Shown in pieces: positions 42,778 through 51,353 of a stretch of 64,000 nucleotides of DNA; position 1 is the stretch's first letter; each line of letters opens with the position of its first letter. The stretch is from positions 1-64,000 of the forward strand of contig WYBE01000050.1 in NCBI GenBank assembly GCA_011526045.1, read 5' to 3'. The DNA comes from Nevskiales bacterium. Its GTDB lineage: Bacteria > Pseudomonadota > Gammaproteobacteria > Steroidobacterales > GCA-2729495. Below the pieces are notes generated by a model, which was not told where the DNA came from, made no database searches, and was given only the letters and a program-made list of their open reading frames with translations. Both the position numbers and the translations under genes were made by a program.

Positions 42778-44079
42778 ATGCGAAGCCCTGGCAGGTGGAC
42801 TGGTGCCATCGCAGCATCATTGATGCTGCTGCCTGCGCTGGCGCAAGCGGCTGTCGATAGCGGCGACACCGCCTGGCTGCTCACTGCGACTGCGCTCGTG
42901 CTGTTCATGACCTTGCCCGGACTGGCGTTGTTCTACGCGGGGCTGGTGCGCAGCCGCAACGTGTTGTCCGTGCTCATGCAGTGCTTCGCCATTGCCTCGG
43001 TCGTCACGATCCTCTGGACCATCGGCGGTTACAGTCTCACCTTTGCGCAGGGCGGTTCTGCCCAGGCAGCAATCGGCGGGCTCGGCAAGGTCTTTCTGGC
43101 GGGGGTCGATGCCTCGGCGGTGTTCGCGTCTTACCCGAACGTGCCCGAGTCCGTGTTCGTGATGTTCCAGCTGACCTTCGCGATCATCACGCCGGCTCTG
43201 GTGGTCGGCGCCTTTGCCGAGCGCATGCGCTTTGCCGCGATGCTGTCGTTCTCGGCGCTGTGGCTGCTGTTCGTTTACATCCCGGTGGCGCACTGGGTAT
43301 GGGGGGGCGGCTGGCTCGGCACCCTCAAATTCCTGGACTTCGCCGGTGGCGCCGTCGTCCACATCAATGCCGGTGTCGCTGCGCTGGTGGCGGCCCTGGT
43401 GCTCGGCAACCGGCGCGGTTTTCCGGTCCAGCCCATGCCGCCGCACAACCTGCCGCTCACGGTGGCCGGTGCGGGCATGCTCTGGGTGGGCTGGTTCGGA
43501 TTCAACGGGGGCAGCGCGATAGCGGCCGGCGGTGCGGCCGGCATGGCGATGCTCACCACCCATATCGCCGCCGCCGCCGGCTGTTTTGCCTGGATGTGCC
43601 AGGAGTGGGTGAAGTTCGGCAAGCCGAGCGTGCTCGGCATCGTCACCGGGATGGTCGCGGGGCTTGGCACGATCACGCCGGCTTCCGGCTTCGTCGGGCC
43701 GGCGGGCGCCCTGGTGATCGGGCTCACGGCGGGCACCGTGTGTTTCTGGGCCACGCAGTACCTGAAGCGACGCCTGCAGATCGACGATTCCCTCGACGTG
43801 TTTCCCGTGCACGGTGTCGGCGGTTTCCTCGGCACGGTGCTGACCGGCGTGTTCGGCGCTGCGGTGCTTGGCGGTGTCGGCCACCCCGACGACCGCCTCA
43901 TGGTGACCCAGCTGGCGGTGCAGGTCGCGGGTGCGGTGGCGACGGCGCTCTGGTCGGGCGTCGTCACCTGGATGATCCTGAAGGTCGTCGGTGCGCTGAC
44001 GCCGTTGCGGGTCACCGCTGAAGAGGAAACCGAGGGCCTCGACATCGCGCTGCACGAGGAGCGCGGCTACAGCCTCTGA
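42778..44079 (+). CDS. amtB: Ammonium transporter
   Basis: A 433-residue channel with a cleavable signal (ALAQA) followed by 11 membrane helices. The DFAGGAVVHINAG signature contains the pore His, and the second pore His appears in the FPVHGVGGFLG helix. ATG 42778 has a strong GGGGGAGGA site, so it is preferred to an ATG five codons earlier. It forms a unit with glnK, and its 3' end overlaps the convergent msrQ by 13 bases. Confidence 0.95.
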   Translation: MRSPGRWTGAIAASLMLLPALAQAAVDSGDTAWLLTATALVLFMTLPGLALFYAGLVRSRNVLSVLMQCFAIASVVTILWTIGGYSLTFAQGGSAQAAIGGLGKVFLAGVDASAVFASYPNVPESVFVMFQLTFAIITPALVVGAFAERMRFAAMLSFSALWLLFVYIPVAHWVWGGGWLGTLKFLDFAGGAVVHINAGVAALVAALVLGNRRGFPVQPMPPHNLPLTVAGAGMLWVGWFGFNGGSAIAAGGAAGMAMLTTHIAAAAGCFAWMCQEWVKFGKPSVLGIVTGMVAGLGTITPASGFVGPAGALVIGLTAGTVCFWATQYLKRRLQIDDSLDVFPVHGVGGFLGTVLTGVFGAAVLGGVGHPDDRLMVTQLAVQVAGAVATALWSGVVTWMILKVVGALTPLRVTAEEETEGLDIALHEERGYSL

Positions 44080-44684
44080 CGAGCGCGCTCCCGCCAGGCG
44101 CGTACGCCGAGTAAGGCGGCGAGTAGTGCCGCGTACACCAGCGGCTCGGTGATGTCCTTCTTCACCTGCCACCAGAAATGCCAGCAGGCGAGTGCCGCGA
44201 TCAGGTACACCAGCCGGTGCAGCCTGAGCCAGCGCGCGCCGAGCCGCCGTCGCCAGCCGGCGGTGGACGTGACTGCCAGCGGGACGAGCAGCACGAGGGC
44301 GGTAAAGCCGATGGTGATATAGGGGCGCTTGGTGATGTCCGGGATGATCTCGGCAAAGTTCAGGGTGCGATCGAGCAGCAGGTAATTGGCAAAGTGCAGG
44401 GCGGCGTAGCTGAAGGCGAACAGCCCCAGCATGCGGCGGAACTGCAACGGCCAGGGTTGCCCGGTTGCGAGCCTGAGCGGCGTCATCGCGAGCGTGAGCA
44501 GCAGGAAGCGCAGCGCCCAGATGCCCGTCGTGTCCTGGATGTTTTCGACCGGGTTCGCGCCGAGACTGAACTGCCGCACGCCGGCCGCACCGGCCAGAAG
44601 TGCACCGAGCGGCAGGAGCGCCAGGGCGAATGCCAGCGGTTTTCCGACCAGCCGGATCCGGCGCTGCGTCAGGGTCGATGACAC
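44067..44684 (-). CDS. msrQ: Heme-binding membrane subunit of the MsrPQ methionine sulfoxide reductase
   Basis: A 205-residue membrane protein with about six helices and the ferric-reductase-like fold. Conserved His residues in helices (ALHFANY, RLHRLVY, CWHFWW) are the heme ligands. It passes electrons from the quinone pool or flavin to periplasmic MsrP. Start is GTG 44684, 7 bases after the msrP stop. Convergent overlap with amtB. Confidence 0.92.
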   Translation of the reverse strand: MSSTLTQRRIRLVGKPLAFALALLPLGALLAGAAGVRQFSLGANPVENIQDTTGIWALRFLLLTLAMTPLRLATGQPWPLQFRRMLGLFAFSYAALHFANYLLLDRTLNFAEIIPDITKRPYITIGFTALVLLVPLAVTSTAGWRRRLGARWLRLHRLVYLIAALACWHFWWQVKKDITEPLVYAALLAALLGVRAWRERARQRL

Positions 44685-44691
44685 GCGGCGG

Positions 44692-45654
44692 TCAGAACTC
44701 GCGTGTCAGGTCGAGCCCCCGGTAGAGCGATGCCACCTGATCCGCGTAACCGTTGAAAAGGAGCGTCGGCTGTTTCGGTGTGAATAACGACGTGCCGATG
44801 CGTCGCTCCGCTGCCTGGCTCCAGCGCGGGTGGTCCACCCGCGGGTTGACGTTGGCATAGAAACCGTACTCGTGCGGCGCCGCGTCCGACCACGTGGTGT
44901 GCGGTTGCTGCTCGGTGAAACTGATTCTGGCGATGGACTTGATGCTTTTGAAGCCGTACTTCCACGGCACGATCAGGCGCAGCGGCGCTCCGTTCTGGTT
45001 CGGCAGTTCCACGCCGTAGACGCCGGTCACCATCAGCGTGAGCGGATGCATGGCTTCGGCGATGGTCAGTCCCTCGCCATAGGGCCAGTCGAGTGTCGGC
45101 CAGCGCTGCCCGGGCATCTCGGCGGGCCGGTATACGGTTTCGAAGGCGACGTACCTGGCTTTCGAGGTCGGCTTGAAGCGCTTCAACAGGTCGCCCAGCG
45201 GGAAGCCGGTCCAGGGCACGATCATCGACCAGGCTTCGACGCAGCGAAAGCGATAAACGCGCTCCTCCAGCGGGTGCGGCCGGATGATGTCCTCGAAGCC
45301 GAACTCGCCCGTGACCTCGGCCTCGCCGTCCACGGTGACGGTCCATGGTTTCGGATGGAAACCTCCGGAGTTGCGCTGCGGGTCTTCCTTGTCGAGGCCG
45401 AACTCGTAGAAGTTGTTGTAGCTGGTGATGTCCTCGAACGAATTGGGCGTCTCATCGACACTGAGGCGGCTCCTGGTGAGCCCTTGCAGCCGGCGGTACG
45501 AGGCCGGCACGTCGTCGGCCCGGATGCGGGCGGCGGTGAGTAACGCGCCTGCGCCCGCGAAGCCGGCTGCGGCGAGGAGCTGGCGGCGCGTGCGGAATAC
45601 GCTCTCCGGCGTGATTTCGGACGGGCGGATTGCGTTGCGTTGCCTGCTTCGCAT
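44692..45654 (-). CDS. msrP: Periplasmic methionine sulfoxide reductase, molybdopterin subunit
   Basis: A 320-residue Tat-exported enzyme. The signal has a twin-Arg motif (TRRQLLAAAG). The molybdenum ligand is C138 in FRCVEAW. The NNFYEF and PWKYGFKSIKSI blocks are typical of MsrP (formerly YedY). It repairs oxidised methionines of envelope proteins using electrons from MsrQ. It lies 8 bases after the DUF547 gene on the same strand. Confidence 0.94.
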   Translation of the reverse strand: MRSRQRNAIRPSEITPESVFRTRRQLLAAAGFAGAGALLTAARIRADDVPASYRRLQGLTRSRLSVDETPNSFEDITSYNNFYEFGLDKEDPQRNSGGFHPKPWTVTVDGEAEVTGEFGFEDIIRPHPLEERVYRFRCVEAWSMIVPWTGFPLGDLLKRFKPTSKARYVAFETVYRPAEMPGQRWPTLDWPYGEGLTIAEAMHPLTLMVTGVYGVELPNQNGAPLRLIVPWKYGFKSIKSIARISFTEQQPHTTWSDAAPHEYGFYANVNPRVDHPRWSQAAERRIGTSLFTPKQPTLLFNGYADQVASLYRGLDLTREF

Positions 45655-45662
45655 GGACGCCG

Positions 45663-46427
45663 CTACTCCCCGGAATAGTGCCCGTTGAGGTCCCAGTCAT
45701 ACGGCAGGTGGCGGATGGCCAGGCGGCCCTCGAGCAATGCGGCCCGCGCCGCAGGCTCCTCGGTATAACGCGCGAGAAACTCGGGCAGCGTCCCCGCGGC
45801 GTGCTCGAAATCCTCGTGGAACCAGTCGAAGATCGGCGACACGAAGGCGGTTCGCTGGGCAATGTCGAAATCATTGCGCGTGATGTCGTTCACGAAGCGG
45901 CGTGCAGCGTCATCGAGCTGCGCATCGAGCGTTTCGGGCAGGTAGGCGCGGTTCAGGAGCCGCGGGCAGGAGATGGATGCGCAGCTGATGGCAAAGTGGC
46001 TCCGCGCATCGCCCATCGGGCGGATACGCTGGTGCTCGAGCTCGTCGAGCGTGATGTTTTCGCCGGCGAGGCGGAACGTCCGTGTCTTGAAAAACCGGAA
46101 CCGTCCGAACCGGGTGTCAGGCGAGTAGCCGTCGAGGATGCCGCGGATCGCAAAGGCGTTGTAGGCATTGATGTAATAAGCGAGCTCTTCCGCCGGGCTC
46201 CCGAACTCCCCCGGTGCGCGCGCGAGTGCGGCGATGAAGGCGTCGAACTGCGGATCGGCGCGTATGCCATCGTAGTCCACGTAACCGTCGCGCACGTTCT
46301 GCAGCAGGAGCTGGTCCCAGCCCGAGTAATCGGGCAGGCCGCCGTGCGCGGCCGGCGCCAGGCCGGCGGTCGCGCACAGCGCGAACGCAAGCAGCCAGGC
46401 GCAACGCCAGTTCTTCAATGTGTGCAT
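45663..46427 (-). CDS. DUF547-family exported protein
   Basis: A 254-residue protein with a signal sequence (about residues 1-27) and the DUF547 core: YVDYDGI, EELAYYINAYNAFAIRGIL, then a HFAISCASISCPRL motif with a Cys-x4-Cys pair. These are conserved family features of unknown chemistry. ATG 46427 starts the signal; longer frames run into the divergent gene. It is probably co-transcribed with msrP and msrQ, which suggests, without proof, a part in envelope redox homeostasis. Confidence 0.85.
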   Translation of the reverse strand: MHTLKNWRCAWLLAFALCATAGLAPAAHGGLPDYSGWDQLLLQNVRDGYVDYDGIRADPQFDAFIAALARAPGEFGSPAEELAYYINAYNAFAIRGILDGYSPDTRFGRFRFFKTRTFRLAGENITLDELEHQRIRPMGDARSHFAISCASISCPRLLNRAYLPETLDAQLDDAARRFVNDITRNDFDIAQRTAFVSPIFDWFHEDFEHAAGTLPEFLARYTEEPAARAALLEGRLAIRHLPYDWDLNGHYSGE

Positions 46428-46510
46428 GGTGTGGTGAGTGCCGATCTTGTTCCTCAAGGATAACCTTCCTACAGTGTGTCGCCTACGAGTTTCCGGAAGG
46501 CGCGGGTCGC

Positions 46511-47602
46511 GTGGGCATTGGCAGCATCGGTGGTCCATTCCGGCCGGGTGCGGGCGCCGGCAGCCGTTGCTGCGCCGTCGCGATGCTGGCCTGCCTGCTG
46601 CTGCTCGCCGCCTGCCGGGAGCAGGACGGCACGCTGATCACCATCGGCGGCACCACGACGCCGAACACGCCCGGCGAGGCCCTGTGGCTCGATTTCAAGC
46701 ATCGCGTGGAGCAGTCTTCGGACGGTCGCATCCGGATGCGCGCACTGATCTACGGCCAGATCGGTTCCGAGGAGCAACTGCTGTCCGGGCTCAGGCGCGG
46801 CCGCATCCAGTACGCCAATCTGTCCGCGCAAGTCGTCTCCGGCGTCGTACCCGAGCTCGCCCTGCTCTACGCGCCGTTCCTGTTCGAAAGTGAAGCCGAG
46901 GCCGACTTCGTCTACGACCGGTATCTGACCACGCTGTTCCGCGAGCTGCTGGCCGCGAAAGACCTGCACCTCGTGACCTGGTACGAGATCGGCTTCCACA
47001 ATGTCTACGCCCGCGATCGCCCGATTCTCGTGCCGGCGGACGCGGTAGGCCGGCGCTTTCGCATCGCGTCGAGCCTGAGCGCGCGGCTGTTCGCCGAGGC
47101 GATCGGTGCCGACGTCATACCCCTCGGCTTCGGCGATATCATCTCGTCGCTGCAGACCGGCCTGATCGAGGCCGGGGAAAACTCGGTCACGCTGTACTCG
47201 CGTACCGGCATCGCCGGTGAGGCGCCCCACCTGACGCTCACCGACCACCTGCTCGGCATGTCGCTGATCGTGAGCCGCAGGCGCTGGTGGAACGAGCTGC
47301 CCGCGGCCGACCGGCGCCTGCTCGAGGAGTCCTTCCCGCCGATCGCGCAGTCACGCGCGGTCGTGCGCGCGCAGACGGAGGGGGATCTCGCCACCGCGGA
47401 CCGCCTCGGGTTCGTCGTCCATGCGCTGACGCCGCAGCAGCGCGAGGAGTGGCGGCGCGCCACGGCCGGCGTTACCGCCGCGCTGATCAGCGACATTGGC
47501 GGTCGGGCGGGCGAGGTCTACGAGGTCATCCGGCGCGGCAAGGCGCAATTCCAGGGGCAGGGAAATGCGCTTACGAGCAATCCAGCACTGCCGTCCCGTT
47601 GA
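46511..47602 (+). CDS. TRAP transporter DctP-type binding protein, orphan lipoprotein
   Basis: About 363 residues with a lipobox (LLLLAAC) followed by the DctP fold: a GGTTTPNTP start, an FKHRVEQ-SDGRIRM motif, GQIGSEEQL, and the Arg-containing RRFRIAS region that usually binds the substrate carboxylate. TRAP binding proteins work with DctQ and DctM permeases, but no such genes lie nearby, so it is an orphan here. Start is uncertain: GTG 46511 or ATG 46583 are both compatible with the signal. The 3' end overlaps the convergent alcohol dehydrogenase gene by 32 bases. Confidence 0.82.
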   Translation: MGIGSIGGPFRPGAGAGSRCCAVAMLACLLLLAACREQDGTLITIGGTTTPNTPGEALWLDFKHRVEQSSDGRIRMRALIYGQIGSEEQLLSGLRRGRIQYANLSAQVVSGVVPELALLYAPFLFESEAEADFVYDRYLTTLFRELLAAKDLHLVTWYEIGFHNVYARDRPILVPADAVGRRFRIASSLSARLFAEAIGADVIPLGFGDIISSLQTGLIEAGENSVTLYSRTGIAGEAPHLTLTDHLLGMSLIVSRRRWWNELPAADRRLLEESFPPIAQSRAVVRAQTEGDLATADRLGFVVHALTPQQREEWRRATAGVTAALISDIGGRAGEVYEVIRRGKAQFQGQGNALTSNPALPSR

Positions 47603-48581
47603 AAGCGCCGCGGCGCAGGTCCTCGAGCGCTTCGTTGGCCTGTGACAGCGGGTAGACGCGCACGCGCGGGCGGCTCGCCAGCTGCCCGGCGAGTTGCAGG
47701 AACCCGGCGCCGTCCTCGCGGGTGAGATTGGCCACCGAGAGTATCTGCCGCTCGCCCCACAGGTCGGCGTAGGGGAAGGCGGGGATGTCGCTCATGTGGA
47801 TGCCGCCGCACACGACCCTGCCACCTTTCTTCACGTCGCGCAGCGCTTTGGGCACCAGCGAGCCGACTGGTGCAAAGATCAGCGCGGCGTCCAGCGGTTC
47901 CGGTGCGGGCTCGTCGGAACCTCCCGCCCAGCGGGCGCCGGCCGCTCGCGCGAACGCCTGGGCCGTGACGTCGCCGGGACTCGTGAAGGCGAAGATCTCG
48001 CGGCCCTGCGACAGGGCCAGCGGCGTGACCAGTTGTGCCGCCGAACCGAAGCCGTAGAGACCGAGGCGGTGGCCGTCACCCGCCATCCGCAGGCTGCGAT
48101 AGCCGATCAGGCCTGCGCACAGGAGCGGTGCAGCTTCCGCTGTGCCGAGGCTGCGATCGAGCGGCAGGCACCAGCGCGAGTCGGCGACCATGTGGGTCGC
48201 GAAACCGCCATCGCGGTGACAGCCGTGAAACTCGGCGCGATCGCAGAGGTTCTCGCGTCCGCTGCGGCAGAACTCGCACTCGCCGCAGGTCCACGCGAGC
48301 CACGCGACACCCACCCAGGCGCCGGGCGCGAGCGTGGCGCGCGGGCCAGCGGCGATGACCTCACCGAGGGCCTGGTGCCCGGGCACCACCGGGTAGCGGG
48401 CCTGGGGCAGTTCGCCGTCACGCAGGTGCAGGTCGGTGCGGCACACCGCGCAGACCTGCACGCGGATCAGCACTTCGGCATCGCGCGGCTGCGGGATCGG
48501 CCGCTGCGCGGCGCGCAGCGCAGTGCCGGCAGCGGGCGCACACATCGCCCGATACTCGCCGTCAATCGCCGCGGTGATCAT
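47571..48581 (-). CDS. Zinc-dependent alcohol dehydrogenase family protein
   Basis: About 336 residues of the medium-chain dehydrogenase family. Catalytic zinc ligands: Cys in VCAVCRTDLH, and His-Glu in GHQALGEV. Structural zinc: four Cys in the CGECEFCRSGRENLC block. The cofactor region has LYGFGSAAQLV. The overall pattern fits AdhP-like or AdhA-like NAD(P)-dependent enzymes; the substrate is open. ATG 48581 overlaps the upstream gene by 20 bases; ATG 48545 is an alternative that gives a 12-residue shorter protein. Confidence 0.87.
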   Translation of the reverse strand: MITAAIDGEYRAMCAPAAGTALRAAQRPIPQPRDAEVLIRVQVCAVCRTDLHLRDGELPQARYPVVPGHQALGEVIAAGPRATLAPGAWVGVAWLAWTCGECEFCRSGRENLCDRAEFHGCHRDGGFATHMVADSRWCLPLDRSLGTAEAAPLLCAGLIGYRSLRMAGDGHRLGLYGFGSAAQLVTPLALSQGREIFAFTSPGDVTAQAFARAAGARWAGGSDEPAPEPLDAALIFAPVGSLVPKALRDVKKGGRVVCGGIHMSDIPAFPYADLWGERQILSVANLTREDGAGFLQLAGQLASRPRVRVYPLSQANEALEDLRRGAFNGTAVLDCS

Positions 48582-50007
48582 CGCCCTCTGTGGGGTATCC
48601 GATCGGCGCCCCCTTGTCCCCGGCCGGCGCCGGGTCAGGGCCCGTTTCCGTGGGGGCGACGCTCGCCGTGCGCGGGTAGCGGAACTCATGGCGGAACTGC
48701 ACGTCCTCGCTGGCCGTTGCCGTGCCATCGGCCAGGCGCGGGCGAAAGGCCGTGCGCGCCAGCGCCTTGAGCACCTGCTGGTCGAGCAGGCCGGCGGGTT
48801 CGGACTCGACGATTGCCATGTCGCGTGCGCTGCCGTCGGCGTCCACCACCATGCGCGCGACGACGTAACCGGGAGCGTAACCCGCGCTGTCGCTGCGGAT
48901 CACGCTTTGCTCACGGCCATCGGCATCGACGATGCGCGGGAGCCGCGGCCCCGTGATGCGCGACGGCCGGTCGAAATACTCATCGCGCCTGGCGCTGAGT
49001 GTCTCCTCCGCCGACAGCTCCGCCCACGCCTGCTCGTAGGCCTGGTGGGCGCTTCTCGGGCGCCCGAAGGTGACGTAGAGATCGCCGAGCGTCACCAGCA
49101 CCTCCGCGCGGCGGGCATGATCGGGCTCCGGCAGGGCGTCCAGTTGCTCCAGTGCCCGCTTCAACGTACTGACGCTGGTCGGGGCGTCACCCTCGCTGGC
49201 ATAGCTCAGCGCCTCGCCGATCATGGTTTCCACCTGCGCAGGGTCAGCCGGATTGCCGGACTTGCGGATGACCGCGCGCGCCTGTTGCCAGGTCTGCCGG
49301 GACGCCTCGAACTGGCCGGTGCGGTTGTACCAGCGCGCCAGCTTGTAGAGTGCCTGCACCAGGTCCTGCTGCGTGTCTCCCGTGCGCCGCGCCTGGATCG
49401 CAACCTGCGCGCGTTGCCGGGCGTTCGCATCGGCGAGTTCGCCAAGGGCGAGGTCGCTCTCCGACAACCCATCGAGGATCTGCACCTGCTCCAGGTTGTA
49501 GAAACCGGCCGCCGCGTGGTTCAGGAGCAGCGCCCGCTCGTAGGCGTCATTGGCCGGCGGATAGAAACCGTTGCTCATATACGCATCACCCAGGCCGACC
49601 AGCGGCTCGATCAGGGCCGGGGAGGCCGGCCCCTCGGCCCGCTCGAGCAGCGCAATTGCGGCGCGGAAGTTGTCCGCCGCTGCGGCGACGTTGCCGAGGG
49701 CGAGCTGTGCCCGCGCGAGCGCACTCAGCGAGGCGGCGTATTGTGGGCTGCGCTCGCCATGCGACTGCCGGTCGAGTTCGACGAGCTGTGCCGCGATCTG
49801 CGCCGCCTCGGTGTAGCGCTTTTCCGCCATCAGGCGCAGATAGGTCTGCCGGACGGCTTCTGGCTGCGGTGTGGCGGGGGCGATCACCGCGGCGGCGGCA
49901 TCCTCCGCGGCAGGTGCCGGCGTCTCATCCAGCGCGGCCGCCGTGCTCACCAGCAACAGTGCGACGCACGCACCCATCGTGGTGCGCTTGCTGACGCCCT
50001 CGACCAT
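48562..50007 (-). CDS. Exported TPR protein with TonB-like C-terminal domain
   Basis: About 481 residues. A signal sequence (VALLLVSTAAA) is followed by tetratricopeptide-like helical repeats (about residues 50-330; blocks such as AAADNFRAAIALLERA and ANDAYERALLL). The C-terminal domain (about 385-455) is TonB-like, with VVARMVVDADGSARDMAIVE and KALARTAFRPR. It lacks the N-terminal membrane anchor of true TonB, so it is more likely a periplasmic scaffold than an energy transducer. ATG 50007 has a GAGG site; an ATG five codons upstream is possible. Confidence 0.83.
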   Translation of the reverse strand: MVEGVSKRTTMGACVALLLVSTAAALDETPAPAAEDAAAAVIAPATPQPEAVRQTYLRLMAEKRYTEAAQIAAQLVELDRQSHGERSPQYAASLSALARAQLALGNVAAAADNFRAAIALLERAEGPASPALIEPLVGLGDAYMSNGFYPPANDAYERALLLNHAAAGFYNLEQVQILDGLSESDLALGELADANARQRAQVAIQARRTGDTQQDLVQALYKLARWYNRTGQFEASRQTWQQARAVIRKSGNPADPAQVETMIGEALSYASEGDAPTSVSTLKRALEQLDALPEPDHARRAEVLVTLGDLYVTFGRPRSAHQAYEQAWAELSAEETLSARRDEYFDRPSRITGPRLPRIVDADGREQSVIRSDSAGYAPGYVVARMVVDADGSARDMAIVESEPAGLLDQQVLKALARTAFRPRLADGTATASEDVQFRHEFRYPRTASVAPTETGPDPAPAGDKGAPIGYPTEGDDHRGD

Positions 50008-50063
50008 CCGCCACCTCGTCATGACAGGTGCTAATGTAGCATCGCCCTGGCCGCGGGTTTGCG

Positions 50064-50708
50064 GTGACCGACATGCTGTGGCGCGAGAATAAAAAGATCA
50101 CGATGCCGTCGCGCGATGAAGTGCTGCCCGGGCGCGCGGCCCGCATGGGCGTGCCGGAGCGGCATTACGTCAACGGCAATCCGCTCAAGGCGCCGTTCCC
50201 GCCGCAGATGCGCCAGGCGATGTTCGGCCTCGGCTGTTTCTGGGGCGCCGAGCGCCGGTTCTGGGAATTGCCCGGCGTCTACACCACCGCGGTCGGATAC
50301 GCGGCCGGCTACACGCCGAACCCAACCTACGAGGAAGTCTGCAGCGGGCTCACGGGGCACAACGAAGTCGTCCTGGTGGTCTGCGACCCGGCGACAATCA
50401 GCTACGCAGCATTGCTGCGCGTGTTCTGGGAAGCGCACGACCCGACGCAGGGCATGCGCCAGGGCAACGATGTCGGCACGCAATACCGCTCGGGAATCTA
50501 CTGTTTCGACGACGAGCAGCTGGACGCCGCGCGCGCTTCGCAGCGCCGCTACGCCGAAGCGTTGCAGCGGGCCGGGCTCGGCGCCATCACCACGGAGATC
50601 CTGCCGGCCGGCGAGTTCTACTACGCCGAGGATTACCACCAGCAGTACCTCGCGAAGAACCCCGGCGGCTACTGCGGCCTCGGCGGCACCGGGGTGAGCT
50701 GCGGTTGA
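50064..50708 (+). CDS. msrA: Peptide methionine (S)-S-oxide reductase
   Basis: A 214-residue protein with the catalytic GCFWG motif (C58), a YAGGY-like YAAGY segment, GHNEVV and a C-terminal GYCGLGG. The N-terminal extension with VLPGR resembles that of E. coli MsrA. It reduces the S-epimer of methionine sulfoxide using thioredoxin. GTG 50064, ATG 50073 and ATG 50103 are all possible starts; none has a strong ribosome site. Together with msrPQ 5 kb away this makes two methionine repair systems in the region. Confidence 0.93.
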   Translation: MTDMLWRENKKITMPSRDEVLPGRAARMGVPERHYVNGNPLKAPFPPQMRQAMFGLGCFWGAERRFWELPGVYTTAVGYAAGYTPNPTYEEVCSGLTGHNEVVLVVCDPATISYAALLRVFWEAHDPTQGMRQGNDVGTQYRSGIYCFDDEQLDAARASQRRYAEALQRAGLGAITTEILPAGEFYYAEDYHQQYLAKNPGGYCGLGGTGVSCG

Positions 50709-50783
50709 GCGGATTGCGGAGCGACGGCCAGATCATGGCCTCCTTACACTACGCCGGCGATGCGGCGTCAGCCGCGAGCGCGG

Positions 50784-51137
50784 TCAGTTCAGTACGCGGT
50801 AACCCCGTCCGCGCAGGCAGTTGCGCACGACGTCGGCTTTCTCGCGGTCGGATATGCGCGCTGACTGGGCGCCGCCGCTGACTGCGCCGATACCGGCGCC
50901 CCTGCCCGCGTTGCCGCCGGCGATGGCACCGATCGCGGCACCCACCGCGGCGCCGCCGGCGGCACCCCTGCCGACGGCCCGCTCCGTGGAGACCTGCGTG
51001 GCGTAGGTCTCGCACTCGGCGAGATCCTGCTGGTACTTCGCCATGTCAACGCCCTGGGTGTCGATGATCGGCCCGGTCGTGCCGGAGCAGGCTGACAGGA
51101 GGAGAGTGGCGAGGAAGGTGGCCATGTGATTACGCAT
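50784..51137 (-). CDS. Glycine-zipper lipoprotein
   Basis: A 117-residue protein with a lipobox (LLLSAC) and a central Gly/Ala-rich segment (about residues 55-90) in which Gly recurs every three to four residues, the glycine-zipper pattern of small outer-membrane lipoproteins such as SlyB-like proteins. The C-terminus is charged and contains one Cys (RNCLRG). ATG 51137 is used; ATG 51125 is an alternative. Divergent from the HD-GYP gene. Role unknown; envelope structure is likely. Confidence 0.83.
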   Translation of the reverse strand: MRNHMATFLATLLLSACSGTTGPIIDTQGVDMAKYQQDLAECETYATQVSTERAVGRGAAGGAAVGAAIGAIAGGNAGRGAGIGAVSGGAQSARISDREKADVVRNCLRGRGYRVLN

Positions 51138-51270
51138 GATCGAGTGATTTCCTGCTTGGCGGGTTCGTTACAGACTTTGCTTACGGACGCAACGCACGCC
51201 GGCGCGAAACGTTGACGGCGTTCACAGGCGGGCGATCTGCCAGTGCCGGGCCGGCGCACCGCGCCCGGAC

Positions 51271-51312
51271 TGTGACCGCGGCCACAGAAGCGCGGCGGCC
51301 CGTGGCTATTAT
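51271..51312 (+). promoter_or_regulatory. CRP/Clp-like class II promoter of the c-di-GMP operon
   Basis: TGTGA-CCGCGG-CCACA at 51271-51286 (one base off the consensus) precedes TATTAT at 51307-51312. The predicted start near 51319 puts the site centre at -40.5, close to class II spacing. It reads into the HD-GYP gene at 51354 with a leader of about 35 bases. Confidence 0.6.
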
Positions 51313-51353
51313 GCCCGGAACGCACGCCTGACCGGCGCGGATGGGCCATCGCG

